Below, piece after piece: positions 27,955-36,546 of a DNA stretch of 64,000 nucleotides. The notes under the pieces are model-generated. The model was not told the DNA's origin, did not search any database, and saw only the letters and a list, made by a program, of their open reading frames with translations. This DNA comes from Streptomyces justiciae (GTDB taxonomy: Bacteria > Actinomycetota > Actinomycetes > Streptomycetales > Streptomycetaceae), in the NCBI RefSeq assembly GCF_015163075.1, contig NZ_JADDXU010000004.1:372001-436000 (forward strand), given 5' to 3'. Each line of letters opens with the position of its first letter. Within the stretch, counting starts at the first letter, position 1. The position numbers and the translations under genes were made by a program.

Positions 27955-29178
27955 ATGGCATCCCCGCGCACCACCTCGACGCTGGGCAGACGCGCAGGCG
28001 TGGCGGCTCTGTTGGCGGCCATGGTCGTACCGGCAGCGCCCGCCGCCGCGCGACAACTGCCCACTGCACACGACGCCGTGTGCCGAGCCCACAGCGAACT
28101 GCGCCAAGCACTGCGCACGCTCACCGGGCGCGACCGGATCACCGGCGCCGCGGTCCTTGTGACCGACCCCAACGCGGATGCGACCTGCGGGAGTTGGACC
28201 GCGACCGCGGGGACGGCGGACCTTCGCACGGGCCGCGCCATGAACGCCGCCGACCGGCTGCGCGTCGGCAGCGTCACCAAGACGTTCACCGCCACGGTCG
28301 TGCTCCAACTCGCCGCCGAGCACCGGATCGCGCTCGACGCGCCCGTCGACCACTACCTGCCCGGCCTGATCCGGCAGGGCGGCTACGACGGCCGCCGCAT
28401 CACCGTACGCCAACTGCTGCGCCACACCAGCGGGTTGCCCGACTACCTCGACGCCCCCGAGTGGGAACACCCCGAACGCCTCCGCAACCGCCACTTCGAG
28501 CCCCACGAACTCATCGCCCGCGCCCTCGACCTGCCACGACCGACGAACACATGGCACTACGCGACCACCAACTACCTCCTCGCGGGCCTGATCATCGGCA
28601 AGGTCACCGGCCGCTCCCCGGAGGAGGAGATCACCCGCCGCGTGATCCGGCCCCTCGGGCTGCACGACACGTACTGGCCCGGCGACGACACTCGCATCCA
28701 GGGACCGCACTCGCGCAGCTACTTCACCACCGAGGACGGCCTCCTCACCGACGGCACCGCCTGGAACACGACCTTCGGGGGCGTCGGCGGTGCCCTGGTC
28801 TCCACCCCCGCCGACCTGACCCGGTTCGTCACCGCACTGCTCGGCGGACGGCTGCTGCCCGCGGCCCAACTCGCCGACATGCGGCGGACGGTGGCCGCCG
28901 ACCCCGACCGGCTGTGGCCCGGCGCCCGCTACGGGCTCGGCCTGATCGCCTCCCCGCTGCGCTGCGGCGGCCTGTGGTGGGGCCACGCGGGGACCGTGCC
29001 AGGAGGCCACCGGGCGCTGACCGCCGTCGGCCCCGGCGGGCGGAGCGTGGCCGTCGCGCTCAACAAGGTGCCCGACACCCTGCAGGCCGAACAGGACTTC
29101 CTCGCCACCGTGCAGACCGCCTTCTGCGAAGAACGGCCTGCCGAAGGCACAGCACCGACAGAAGGGACCCACCGGTGA
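27955..29178 (+). CDS. Secreted class C beta-lactamase-fold serine hydrolase (DD-peptidase-like)
   Basis: The 407-residue protein has a signal peptide (about residues 1-32) and a beta-lactamase/DD-peptidase fold. The nucleophile motif SVTK gives Ser106 and Lys109, and the third motif is HAGT in GHAGTVPGG near residue 343. The region aligning with the YSN motif of R61-type DD-peptidases reads YATTNYLLAG, so the usual Asn appears as Thr206, a possible change in activity. It resembles Streptomyces R61 carboxypeptidase and could act on cell-wall peptides or esters. Its stop overlaps the start of the following peptidase gene (GTGA). Confidence 0.88.
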   Translation: MASPRTTSTLGRRAGVAALLAAMVVPAAPAAARQLPTAHDAVCRAHSELRQALRTLTGRDRITGAAVLVTDPNADATCGSWTATAGTADLRTGRAMNAADRLRVGSVTKTFTATVVLQLAAEHRIALDAPVDHYLPGLIRQGGYDGRRITVRQLLRHTSGLPDYLDAPEWEHPERLRNRHFEPHELIARALDLPRPTNTWHYATTNYLLAGLIIGKVTGRSPEEEITRRVIRPLGLHDTYWPGDDTRIQGPHSRSYFTTEDGLLTDGTAWNTTFGGVGGALVSTPADLTRFVTALLGGRLLPAAQLADMRRTVAADPDRLWPGARYGLGLIASPLRCGGLWWGHAGTVPGGHRALTAVGPGGRSVAVALNKVPDTLQAEQDFLATVQTAFCEERPAEGTAPTEGTHR

Positions 29179-30743
29179 TCCACTTAGTCCGCTCGCCACA
29201 AGGCGTTTCGCGTACGACGAGAAAGGCCGCCCTCTGCCTGGCCGCCACCGCTCTCGCCCTCACCGCGCTGCCCGCAACCGCCCTCCCGGCCCAGGCCGCC
29301 TCCGACCCCCTCGCCCGCTATCACCACCAGCATCTCGACTGGAAGAGCTGTGTGCGCGGCCAGGACGACACGACCGGCAAGGAGTTGGAGCAGGCGGGCG
29401 CCCAATGCACCGACGTGACCGTGCCGTTGGACTACGGCGACCCCGGCGGCCGGACGATCACCGTCGCGATCTCCCGCATCCGCGCCACCGACACCGCCCA
29501 CCGCGTCGGCCCGCTGCTCCTCAACGGCGGCGGCCCCGGCGGGCAGACCCTCGGCGACCCGCCGTGGGTGCGCCAGGCGATGAAGGACGTCGGCGCACGC
29601 TACGACGTGGTCGGCGTGGACCCCCGCTTCGTCGGCCGCAGCACCCCGTTGGACTGCCACTGGCCGACCGGCTCCGCGTTCCGGAGCGCCGGCTTCGACC
29701 GTGCCGGCTTCGACCGAATGACGGCGTTCTCCGAAGACCTCGCCGAGCGCTGCCGGCAGCACGCGGGGGACGTGCTGTCGTACGCCACCACCCGCAACAC
29801 CGCCCGCGACATGGACGTCATCCGCGCGGCGCTCGGTGAACGGCGGATCTCCTACCTGGGCTACTCCTACGGCAGTTACCTCGGCGAGGTGTACACGACG
29901 ATGTTCCCCGCCCGCGTCGAGCGGGTCGTCCTGGACGGTGTCATCGACCCGGACCGGTACGGCCCCCGGCTGCTGCAGGGCACCGAGAAGGCCAACCGGC
30001 ACGCGCTGGAGGGCTGGGCCTCCTGGGCCGCCGCCCGTGACGCGACGTACGGCCTGGGCCGGACGCGTGGGGCGGTGCTGGCGGCCGTGGACCGCGTCCA
30101 GGCGGCCGCGGCCCGCACCCCCCTGCGGATCGGGGAGCACCGCGTGGACGAGCACGTCGTTCCCCTCATCGTCTTCAACGGCCTCTCGCAGGACAACGAC
30201 TCCGCCTACGGGGACTTCGCCCAGGCGATGCGCGACCTGCTGCGCGCGGCGGACGGGCACCGGGTCACCGCGTCCCCGTGGCTGGCCGACGCCCTCGCGT
30301 TCCTGCTCACCGGGACCGACTCCTCCTACGGCAGCGTCCAGACGGCGATCCTGTGCGGGGACATCGCCGCACCACGGGACCCGGAGGTCTACTGGCGCGA
30401 CATCCAGCGGGCCCGCGCGCAGGACCCGCTGCTGGCCCCCGTCACGAACAACGTGAACCCCTGCGCGTTCTGGTCCCCGCCCCGCGAGCGCCCGACCGTC
30501 ATCAGGGACGACCTCCCCGCCCTCCTCGTCAACGCCACCGGCGACCCGCGCACCACCTACGAGGGCGCCACCGCGGTACGCCGGGCCTGGCCCTCCTCCC
30601 GCCTGGTCACCCTGCGCGGCGCCGACCAGCACGCGGTCTACGGCGTCTACGGCACCCCGTGCGTCGACGACACGGTCAATGCGTACCTCGCCACCGGCCG
30701 CGTTCCGGCCAGGGACGTCACCTGCGCCGCACGGGTGCCGTGA
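29175..30743 (+). CDS. Secreted alpha/beta-hydrolase, tripeptidyl aminopeptidase type
   Basis: The 522-residue protein has a signal peptide (about residues 1-42, ending ALPAQAA) and an alpha/beta-hydrolase fold with nucleophile Ser231 in GYSYGSYLG, oxyanion segment NGGGPGG near 118 and a C-terminal TAP-like domain carrying the probable Asp (ATGDPRT) and His (GADQHAVYG). Streptomyces SlpD/SlpE/Tap-type enzymes with this layout release N-terminal tripeptides from secreted proteins. The GTG start overlaps the preceding stop by four bases, so the pair is translationally coupled and both products are exported. Confidence 0.88.
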   Translation: MIHLVRSPQGVSRTTRKAALCLAATALALTALPATALPAQAASDPLARYHHQHLDWKSCVRGQDDTTGKELEQAGAQCTDVTVPLDYGDPGGRTITVAISRIRATDTAHRVGPLLLNGGGPGGQTLGDPPWVRQAMKDVGARYDVVGVDPRFVGRSTPLDCHWPTGSAFRSAGFDRAGFDRMTAFSEDLAERCRQHAGDVLSYATTRNTARDMDVIRAALGERRISYLGYSYGSYLGEVYTTMFPARVERVVLDGVIDPDRYGPRLLQGTEKANRHALEGWASWAAARDATYGLGRTRGAVLAAVDRVQAAAARTPLRIGEHRVDEHVVPLIVFNGLSQDNDSAYGDFAQAMRDLLRAADGHRVTASPWLADALAFLLTGTDSSYGSVQTAILCGDIAAPRDPEVYWRDIQRARAQDPLLAPVTNNVNPCAFWSPPRERPTVIRDDLPALLVNATGDPRTTYEGATAVRRAWPSSRLVTLRGADQHAVYGVYGTPCVDDTVNAYLATGRVPARDVTCAARVP

Positions 30744-30802
30744 CGGATCACTCACGTCGCTCGCCGGAAACGGCTGGACCTGCCCCCGCACCAGGGCCGA
30801 TC

Positions 30803-31744
30803 GTGGGAGACGTGAACGATCACCCACCGGCACCCGACAGCCCGCGAACCGCCAGTGACGCGTCCTGGGAAGCAGAAGCCGGTGAGATCCGCCGCTTCTG
30901 GGAGGGGCTCGGTCTTCCGGGACTGGTCGACGTCCACACGCACTTCATGCCCGAGCGCGTCCTGGACAAGGTCTGGGAGTACTTCGACGCACAGGGAACC
31001 CTGACCGGCGGGCTGGAGTGGCCGATCACCTATCGGCGGGAGGAGGCGGAACGGGCGGATGTGCTGCGCCGGTTCGGTGTGCGGGCGTTCACGTCGATGC
31101 TCTACCCGCACAAGCCCGGCATGGCCCGGTGGCTGAACGGCTGGGCGGCCGACTTCGCCCACCGGACCCCGGAGTGCCTGCACACCGCCACCCTGTATCC
31201 CGAGCCGGACGTCGAGACGTACGTCCGCGAGGCGGTCGAAGCCGGAGCGCGCGTGTTCAAGGCGCATGTGCAGGTGGGGGCGTACGACCCGGCCGACGAG
31301 CTGCTCCTGCCGGCGTGGGGCGTGCTGGCCGAGGCCCGGATTCCCGTGGTGATCCACTGCGGCTCCGGGCCCGCGCCGGGCAAGCACACCGGCCCCGAGC
31401 CGATCGCCCGGGTGCTGGCGCGCCACCCGAGGCTGCGGCTGATCGTGGCGCACATGGGGATGCCCGAGTACGAGGACTTCCTGAGCCTCGCCGAGCGGTA
31501 CACGGAGGTGAGGCTGGACACCACCATGGCGTTTACCGACTTCACCGAGGGGTTCCTGCCGTTCCCGCGCCGCGCCCTGCCCCGGTTCGCCGGGCTCGGC
31601 GACCGCATCCTGCTGGGCTCAGACTTCCCCAACATCCCGTACCCGTACCTGCACCAGCTGCACGCCCTGGAGCGGCTGGGCCTCGGACCGGAGTGGCTGC
31701 GAGCCGTGTGCCACGACAACGCGGCGGCGTTGTTCGGAGTCTGA
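30803..31744 (+). CDS. Amidohydrolase-2 family metal-dependent hydrolase/decarboxylase-like protein
   Basis: The 313-residue cytoplasmic protein has the amidohydrolase TIM-barrel ligands: HTHF near residue 45, a candidate Lys in RVFKAHVQVG, His in VVIHCGSG, His in IVAHMGMPEY and Asp in LLGSDFPNIPY. Members hydrolyse or decarboxylate small aromatic or lactone substrates; none can be named here. Starts at 30803 and 30812 (both GTG) are possible; the former has AGGG at a suitable distance. It lies 59 bp downstream of the secreted peptidase and convergent with the helicase gene. Confidence 0.85.
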   Translation: MGDVNDHPPAPDSPRTASDASWEAEAGEIRRFWEGLGLPGLVDVHTHFMPERVLDKVWEYFDAQGTLTGGLEWPITYRREEAERADVLRRFGVRAFTSMLYPHKPGMARWLNGWAADFAHRTPECLHTATLYPEPDVETYVREAVEAGARVFKAHVQVGAYDPADELLLPAWGVLAEARIPVVIHCGSGPAPGKHTGPEPIARVLARHPRLRLIVAHMGMPEYEDFLSLAERYTEVRLDTTMAFTDFTEGFLPFPRRALPRFAGLGDRILLGSDFPNIPYPYLHQLHALERLGLGPEWLRAVCHDNAAALFGV

Positions 31745-31775
31745 GCAACCCCTTCCGCGCCCGCCGCCGGACCCC

Positions 31776-31844
31776 GGCCTCAGCGGGCCCTGCGTGCTCG
31801 CCGCCAACCTCGGGCTTCAGCGGCCCTTGCGTACCCGGGCCGCC
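31776..31844. repeat. Degenerate direct repeat of the helicase gene 3' end
   Basis: The 20 bases at 31813-31832, which contain the helicase stop and last codons, match 17 of 20 bases at 31776-31795 in the short convergent intergenic region, and similarity continues weakly beyond. It resembles the 3'-end duplications at 18.7 and 23.4 kb, but is shorter and more diverged. Confidence 0.5.
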
Positions 31845-33154
31845 GCGCGGGCCTCCGCGATCTTGCGGGCCTCGGCCGTCTTGCGGGACTCCTTCGCGGG
31901 GCGGCCGGTCCGGGAGCCGAGGCCGCGGAAGGGGGCGTTGCCGCCGGAGGTCTTCGTCCCGGCCGGCGGGCGCCGCGAGGTGACCGTCGGGCGGATACCG
32001 GCCTCGGACATCATCCGGTTCACGTCGCGCCGCTGGTTCGGCGTGACCAGCGTGACCACGGTCCCGGACTCCCCGGCGCGTGCCGTACGCCCGCCACGGT
32101 GCACATAGTCCTTGGCGTCGGCCGGCGGGTCGACGTTGACGACGAGGTCGAGCGTGTCGATATGAATGCCCCGGGCGGCGACATTGGTGGCCACCAGCAC
32201 GGTGATCTCACCGTCCTTGAACTGGCCCAGGGTGTGCGTGCGCTGCGGTTGCGACTTCCCGCTGTGCAGGGCACCGGCCCGGATGCCACTGGCCCGCAGA
32301 TGGCGGGTGAACTGGTCCACGCCGGCCTTGGTGTCGAGGAACATCAGGACCCGCCCGTCGCGAGCGGCGATCTCGGTCGCGGTCGCGTACTTGTCGGCGG
32401 CGTGGATGTTCAGCACATGGTGTTCCATCGTGGTGACCGAGCCCGCCGCCGGGTCGACCGACGCGAGCACCGGGTCGTGCAGATAGCCGCGCACCAGTTG
32501 CTCGACGTCCTTGTCCAGCGTGGCCGAGAACAGCAGCCGCTGACCGTCGGGGCGCACCTGGTCCAGGGTCTGCGTGACCTGCGGCAGGAAACCCAGGTCG
32601 CACATCTGGTCCGCCTCGTCCAGCACCGTGATCCGCACCTGGTCGAGGTGGCAGTCCCGGCGCTCCACGAGGTCGGTCAGCCGGCCCGGCGTCGCGATGA
32701 GCACGTCGACGCCGGCCCGCAGCGCCGCCTGCTGCCGGTTGATCGACAGCCCGCCGACCACCGTCGCCAGCCGCACCTTCAGCGTCTGCGCGTACGGGGT
32801 CAGCGCGTCGCTCACCTGCTGCGCGAGTTCCCGGGTCGGCACCAGCACCAGCGCGAGCGGCCGCTTGGCGTCCGCCCGCAGCCCCGCGGTCCGGACGAGG
32901 AGCGCCAGCCCGAAGGCCAGCGTCTTGCCGGAGCCGGTCCGCGCCCGGCCCAGGACATCGCGGCCGGCCAGCGCGCCCGGCAGGGTGGCGGCCTGGATCG
33001 GGAACGGCTCGGTCACCCCGAGGGCCGTCATCGCCGCCACCAGCTCCGACGGCAGCCCGAGCGCGTCGAAGGACACGGCCGGCGGCTGACCCGGGGACAC
33101 CGGCTGCGACGCACCGGCAGAGGAGCGTCCGGTGTTCGACGGCTTCGCGTTCAT
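31817..33154 (-). CDS. DEAD-box ATP-dependent RNA helicase
   Basis: The 445-residue protein carries all DEAD-box motifs: Q motif (PFPIQAATLPG), motif I ARTGSGKT (71-78), Ia PTRELAQQ, Ib TPGRL, II DEAD (179-182), III SAT, V VATNVAARGIHI and VI HRGGRTARAG. It should unwind short RNA duplexes or remodel ribonucleoproteins, as in ribosome assembly or cold adaptation. The C-terminal 45 residues are basic and Arg/Ala/Lys-rich, a common RNA-binding tail. It is followed by a short convergent region and preceded by a strong hairpin at 33190-33221. Confidence 0.95.
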   Translation of the reverse strand: MNAKPSNTGRSSAGASQPVSPGQPPAVSFDALGLPSELVAAMTALGVTEPFPIQAATLPGALAGRDVLGRARTGSGKTLAFGLALLVRTAGLRADAKRPLALVLVPTRELAQQVSDALTPYAQTLKVRLATVVGGLSINRQQAALRAGVDVLIATPGRLTDLVERRDCHLDQVRITVLDEADQMCDLGFLPQVTQTLDQVRPDGQRLLFSATLDKDVEQLVRGYLHDPVLASVDPAAGSVTTMEHHVLNIHAADKYATATEIAARDGRVLMFLDTKAGVDQFTRHLRASGIRAGALHSGKSQPQRTHTLGQFKDGEITVLVATNVAARGIHIDTLDLVVNVDPPADAKDYVHRGGRTARAGESGTVVTLVTPNQRRDVNRMMSEAGIRPTVTSRRPPAGTKTSGGNAPFRGLGSRTGRPAKESRKTAEARKIAEARAAARVRKGR

Positions 33155-33189
33155 GGGGGAACCTTCCTGATCAGGCGCCCCGGAATGGC

Positions 33190-33221
33190 CCGGGGCCCGT
33201 ACCCCTCGGTACGGGCCCCGG
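33190..33221 (-). terminator. Terminator hairpin between the lipoprotein and helicase genes
   Basis: A perfect 14-bp stem (33190-33203 with 33208-33221) with a 4-base CCTC loop lies 68 bp past the lipoprotein stop and 36 bp before the helicase start on the same strand. A 5' regulatory hairpin for the helicase mRNA is an alternative. Confidence 0.7.
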
Positions 33222-33288
33222 CGAAGTCGAAGCGTGTGGCCATTTTATCAGCGGACCCGCGCACGCCCCGCTGCTCGCAGTCGGATGA

Positions 33289-34719
33289 TCAGGAGGTGGC
33301 CGCCAACGCGATCAGAACCGTCTGGAGGTCGTAGTTGCTGCCGGTCGGAGCCTGCAGATAGGCGCCGCCGTACGGGGTGACCGCGATCGGCGACCTCGCC
33401 TTGCCGTCGTACAGCGACAGGTCCGAGCCGTACGCGGTCGCCGGGTCGGCGCCCTGCCGGGACCCTCCTCCGGCCGAAGGCTTCGCGGACGCGGCCGGTA
33501 CGTCCGTGCCGGTCGCCGCGTCCATCAGCACCGGCTGGGCCTCGGTCTGGGCGTAGACGACACCGTGGAAGGCCGCGGTGATCGCCGGGACGACCCGGTC
33601 CGCCGACTTGTCGGTGTACCCCCAGGCCTTCTTGCCGGTGGTGTCGTCGAAGCCGATGATCTCCCGGCCGCCGGACGCGCCGGACGTGCAGACGACGGAC
33701 TTGGCCTGGTCGCCCCAGCAGGTGTAGCCGCTCAGCTGGTCGTCCGTGATCTGCGACTTCGTCTGCACGACGGCGCCACTGGCGAAGTCGACCGCGTACA
33801 GGGCGTTGGCGTAGGTGTCGTCTCCCGTGTACGAGTTGGAGGCGAGGTAGGCGTGCCGGGAGCCGCTGCCCGCCGGGTTGAGGTAGTCCTGCTTGGTCGG
33901 GGTCTGCTTGGTGATCTTCCCGGTCGTACCGTCGGCGAGCACGATCGTGCCGTCGGCCGCGCCCTCCCGGTGGCCGCCCTTGGCGCCGGCGACGACACCG
34001 TTCAGCACACCCGCCGGGGTGACGAACGGGATCACGGTTGACTTGCCGGTCTTGGGGTCGGCGTAGACGGTGAACACGTCGCCCCCCTTCTCGGCGGCTT
34101 CCGTGCCCGCGGCTCCGACCCCGACGACGATCTGCCCGGTGGCCGGGTCGTATGCCTGGCTCGCCACGTTGTCGCCGCCTTGGCCGGCGCCGAGGACCGG
34201 GGTGAGGTCCGCAGTGACCTCGGCGACCTTCTTGCCGTCGATCGAGTCGAGCCACTGGAACACCACCTGGCCCTTGGCCTTCTGGGTGCCCTGGCCCTTG
34301 TCGTTCTGGACATAGGCGACGGCCACGACGTCCTTGCCGTCCAGCCGGACCGGCATGGGCGCGGTCACGTCCTCCGTCTCGGTGGTGGTGGCCGCGGCGG
34401 CGGGCGCGGTCCACGGCTTCGCCTGCCCGGCGATGTTGTGGCCGGTGACACCCGTGAGGCCCGCGATCAGCGAGGTCTGGCCGACCATGCCGGCCTTGAG
34501 CGTGTACTCGTTGTCCTTGGCCGTGCGGTCGATCCCGTACGCCGACATCGTGACGAAGGACTTCGGCGGGTCGAAGGAGGCGACCTTCGGTGCCGACGGT
34601 GCGGTGGCGGAGGTGCCGCTGCTCTCGGGCTTCGACTCGGACGTGTCGTCGCTGCCGCTGCATCCCGTCAGCAGCACGACGGCGATGGCGACGCCGACAA
34701 GACTCATCGGACGCTGCAT
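33289..34719 (-). CDS. Secreted lipoprotein, probable beta-propeller, function unknown
   Basis: The 476-residue protein has a short lipoprotein signal peptide with lipobox LLTGC (Cys at about residue 20) followed by a Ser/Thr-rich linker. The remainder is rich in Gly/Asp/Thr and shows repeated segments such as DGTTGKITKQT, DDTTGKKAWGYTD and DFASGAVVQTKS, the spacing expected of a PQQ/WD-type beta-propeller. No catalytic motif was recognised. It is likely attached to the outer face of the membrane. A second Met at residue 5 could also start it. Confidence 0.75.
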   Translation of the reverse strand: MQRPMSLVGVAIAVVLLTGCSGSDDTSESKPESSGTSATAPSAPKVASFDPPKSFVTMSAYGIDRTAKDNEYTLKAGMVGQTSLIAGLTGVTGHNIAGQAKPWTAPAAAATTTETEDVTAPMPVRLDGKDVVAVAYVQNDKGQGTQKAKGQVVFQWLDSIDGKKVAEVTADLTPVLGAGQGGDNVASQAYDPATGQIVVGVGAAGTEAAEKGGDVFTVYADPKTGKSTVIPFVTPAGVLNGVVAGAKGGHREGAADGTIVLADGTTGKITKQTPTKQDYLNPAGSGSRHAYLASNSYTGDDTYANALYAVDFASGAVVQTKSQITDDQLSGYTCWGDQAKSVVCTSGASGGREIIGFDDTTGKKAWGYTDKSADRVVPAITAAFHGVVYAQTEAQPVLMDAATGTDVPAASAKPSAGGGSRQGADPATAYGSDLSLYDGKARSPIAVTPYGGAYLQAPTGSNYDLQTVLIALAATS

Positions 34720-34900
34720 GTTGTTGCTCCCCGTTCGACCGGTAATGATCCGCTGGAACCTAGCAGTTGCCGTCTCCGGTTCGACGACATCTCCTCCTGA
34801 TCACCCGCACGCCTGCTCAACTCCTCCATCTCGTCGTCGGGCGGCTGGGTAAGGTGCCCGTGCCCCTGGCCCACCGCACACATCGGGACGGTCGACTGAC

Positions 34901-35779
34901 GTGTCACAACGCCCTGCGGGACTGTTCGTCGGCCTGTGCACGTTCGACGTCGTCCAGCTCGTGGACCAACTGCCGGGCCCGAACGAGAAGGTGACGGCCC
35001 GTCGGCAGACGGTGGCCGCGGGCGGTCCGGCGGCCAACGCCGCCGCCGCCTTCGCGCACCTCGGTGGCGCGGCCACGCTGCTCACGTCGATCGGCTCTCA
35101 TCCGCTGGGCGTCGCGGCCGTGGCGGACCTGGAAGGGCTCGGCGTGACGGTGCGGGACCTGTCGGCCGACTCGACCGCGCCACCCGCCGTCTCCTCGATC
35201 CTGGTGACCGCGTCCAGCGGCGACCGGTCCGTGGCGTCGACCAACGCGACGGGACGCCGCATCGAGCCGCCCGACGACTTGACGGCTCTGATCACGGGCC
35301 ACGACGTGGTCGAGTTCGACGGCCATCACATGGACCTCGCGCTGGCCGTCGCACGCGCCGCCCGCGCCGCCGGATGCCTCACGGTCCTCGACGGCGGCAG
35401 CTGGAAGGCGGGAACGGAACAGCTGTTGCCCTTCATCGACGTGGCCGTCTGCGCGGACTCCTTCCGCCCACCCGGCACCACCATTCCCGAGGAGGTCCTG
35501 CGGTTCCTGCGCGACCATCACGTCCCATGGAGGGCGGTGAGCCGAGGCGGGCAGCCCCTCGTGTGGGAGGGGCCGCACGGCGGTGGCACGGTGACTGTCC
35601 CGGCCGTAAGGGTGGTGGACACACTCGGCGCGGGCGACGTACTGCACGGCACACTCGCTCACCAGCTGTCCCTACAGGCCGAGTTGACCGAGCCGGGCTT
35701 CGCCGAGGCGCTGCGTGCCGCGACGGAGTGGGCGTCACGGGCGTGCACCTCGTTCGGCACGCGGGAGTGGATGGCGTAG
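34901..35779 (+). CDS. PfkB-family carbohydrate kinase
   Basis: The 292-residue protein is a ribokinase/PfkB-type sugar kinase: the N-terminal substrate-binding segment AAGGPAANAAAAFAHLGG and the C-terminal DTLGAGD signature, whose Asp is the catalytic base, are both present. It phosphorylates a sugar or nucleoside hydroxyl with ATP. The GTG at 34901 is the start; the ribosome-binding site is weak. The length is slightly below average because the lid is short. Neighbours give no substrate, although both sugar loci in the window could use such an enzyme. Confidence 0.88.
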   Translation: MSQRPAGLFVGLCTFDVVQLVDQLPGPNEKVTARRQTVAAGGPAANAAAAFAHLGGAATLLTSIGSHPLGVAAVADLEGLGVTVRDLSADSTAPPAVSSILVTASSGDRSVASTNATGRRIEPPDDLTALITGHDVVEFDGHHMDLALAVARAARAAGCLTVLDGGSWKAGTEQLLPFIDVAVCADSFRPPGTTIPEEVLRFLRDHHVPWRAVSRGGQPLVWEGPHGGGTVTVPAVRVVDTLGAGDVLHGTLAHQLSLQAELTEPGFAEALRAATEWASRACTSFGTREWMA

Positions 35780-35825
35780 CGGAAATCGGCGGAGGCGACC
35801 CCACGGTGTGAGCACGCCGCCGTGA

Positions 35826-36512
35826 TCAAGGCGTGCGCTCCGGCTCCGGGAGGTAGGGGCTGAAGTGGTCGGCGACCTCCTCGGCGGTCGCGGCGGCATC
35901 GCGGGAGCCGTCGACGATGATGACGCGGATGCCGAGTCGACGGGCGGCGCGGACGGCGTCCTCGGCGACGAGTCGGTCACGGGCCAGTCGGTTGGCCTGT
36001 GCTCGGGCCGGATCGCTGACGCGGTGACTGACCGAGGCGGCTCGGGGCAGTTCACGCACCTGTCGCTGCTGGAACTCGGGTGTGGGCACGATCACGACCA
36101 TCCGGCGCGGTGAGTCGATGACCGGCGCGACGAGTTCCGGCCGGAGTCCCCAGCCTTCGGCGATGATCGGGCGGCCGGACTCGAGGGCGCGCAGATCGTC
36201 GAGCGCCCATTGGAACCGGTCCGGGAAGCCGGCCAGGGTCTGTGCGGCCATCTCCTCGGGGGTGGTGTGCACCCACATGGTGTCCTTGTCGGGCCCGGTG
36301 ACGGGCTCACCGAGGGTCACGCGGCGGGCGATCCGGCGATCGTTGTGACCGCGGGCGTCGTGGTAGTCGTAGTGATACGTGGTGACGCCGTACTGAACGG
36401 CCAGCAGCCCGGCGACGGTCGACTTACCGGCCCACTGACCGCCGCCGATCCACAGCACGCGGCGCAACGTCCCGAACGGGTCCCAAACTTGGCTGTCGTC
36501 TAGGCTGGTCAT
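35826..36512 (-). CDS. P-loop nucleoside-kinase-like protein
   Basis: The 228-residue protein has a Walker A motif GGGQWAGKST (about residues 24-33) followed by YHYDYHDARGHNDRR, a pattern of small-molecule kinases, and a later Arg-rich lid-like region (residues 150-175). No precise substrate is known for these proteins in Streptomyces. Start at ATG 36512 is supported by GGGAGGAC upstream. It lies 34 bp after the next upstream gene on the same strand and ends convergently with the PfkB gene. Confidence 0.72.
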   Translation of the reverse strand: MTSLDDSQVWDPFGTLRRVLWIGGGQWAGKSTVAGLLAVQYGVTTYHYDYHDARGHNDRRIARRVTLGEPVTGPDKDTMWVHTTPEEMAAQTLAGFPDRFQWALDDLRALESGRPIIAEGWGLRPELVAPVIDSPRRMVVIVPTPEFQQRQVRELPRAASVSHRVSDPARAQANRLARDRLVAEDAVRAARRLGIRVIIVDGSRDAAATAEEVADHFSPYLPEPERTP

Positions 36513-36546
36513 CCGGTGTCCTCCCGTGAGCGTCCGCACATGGTTG

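Noticed and set aside
29175..31744. A single long polypeptide joining the serine hydrolase, peptidase and amidohydrolase
   Set aside because: Clear stops, GTGA overlap and separate signal peptides show three genes.
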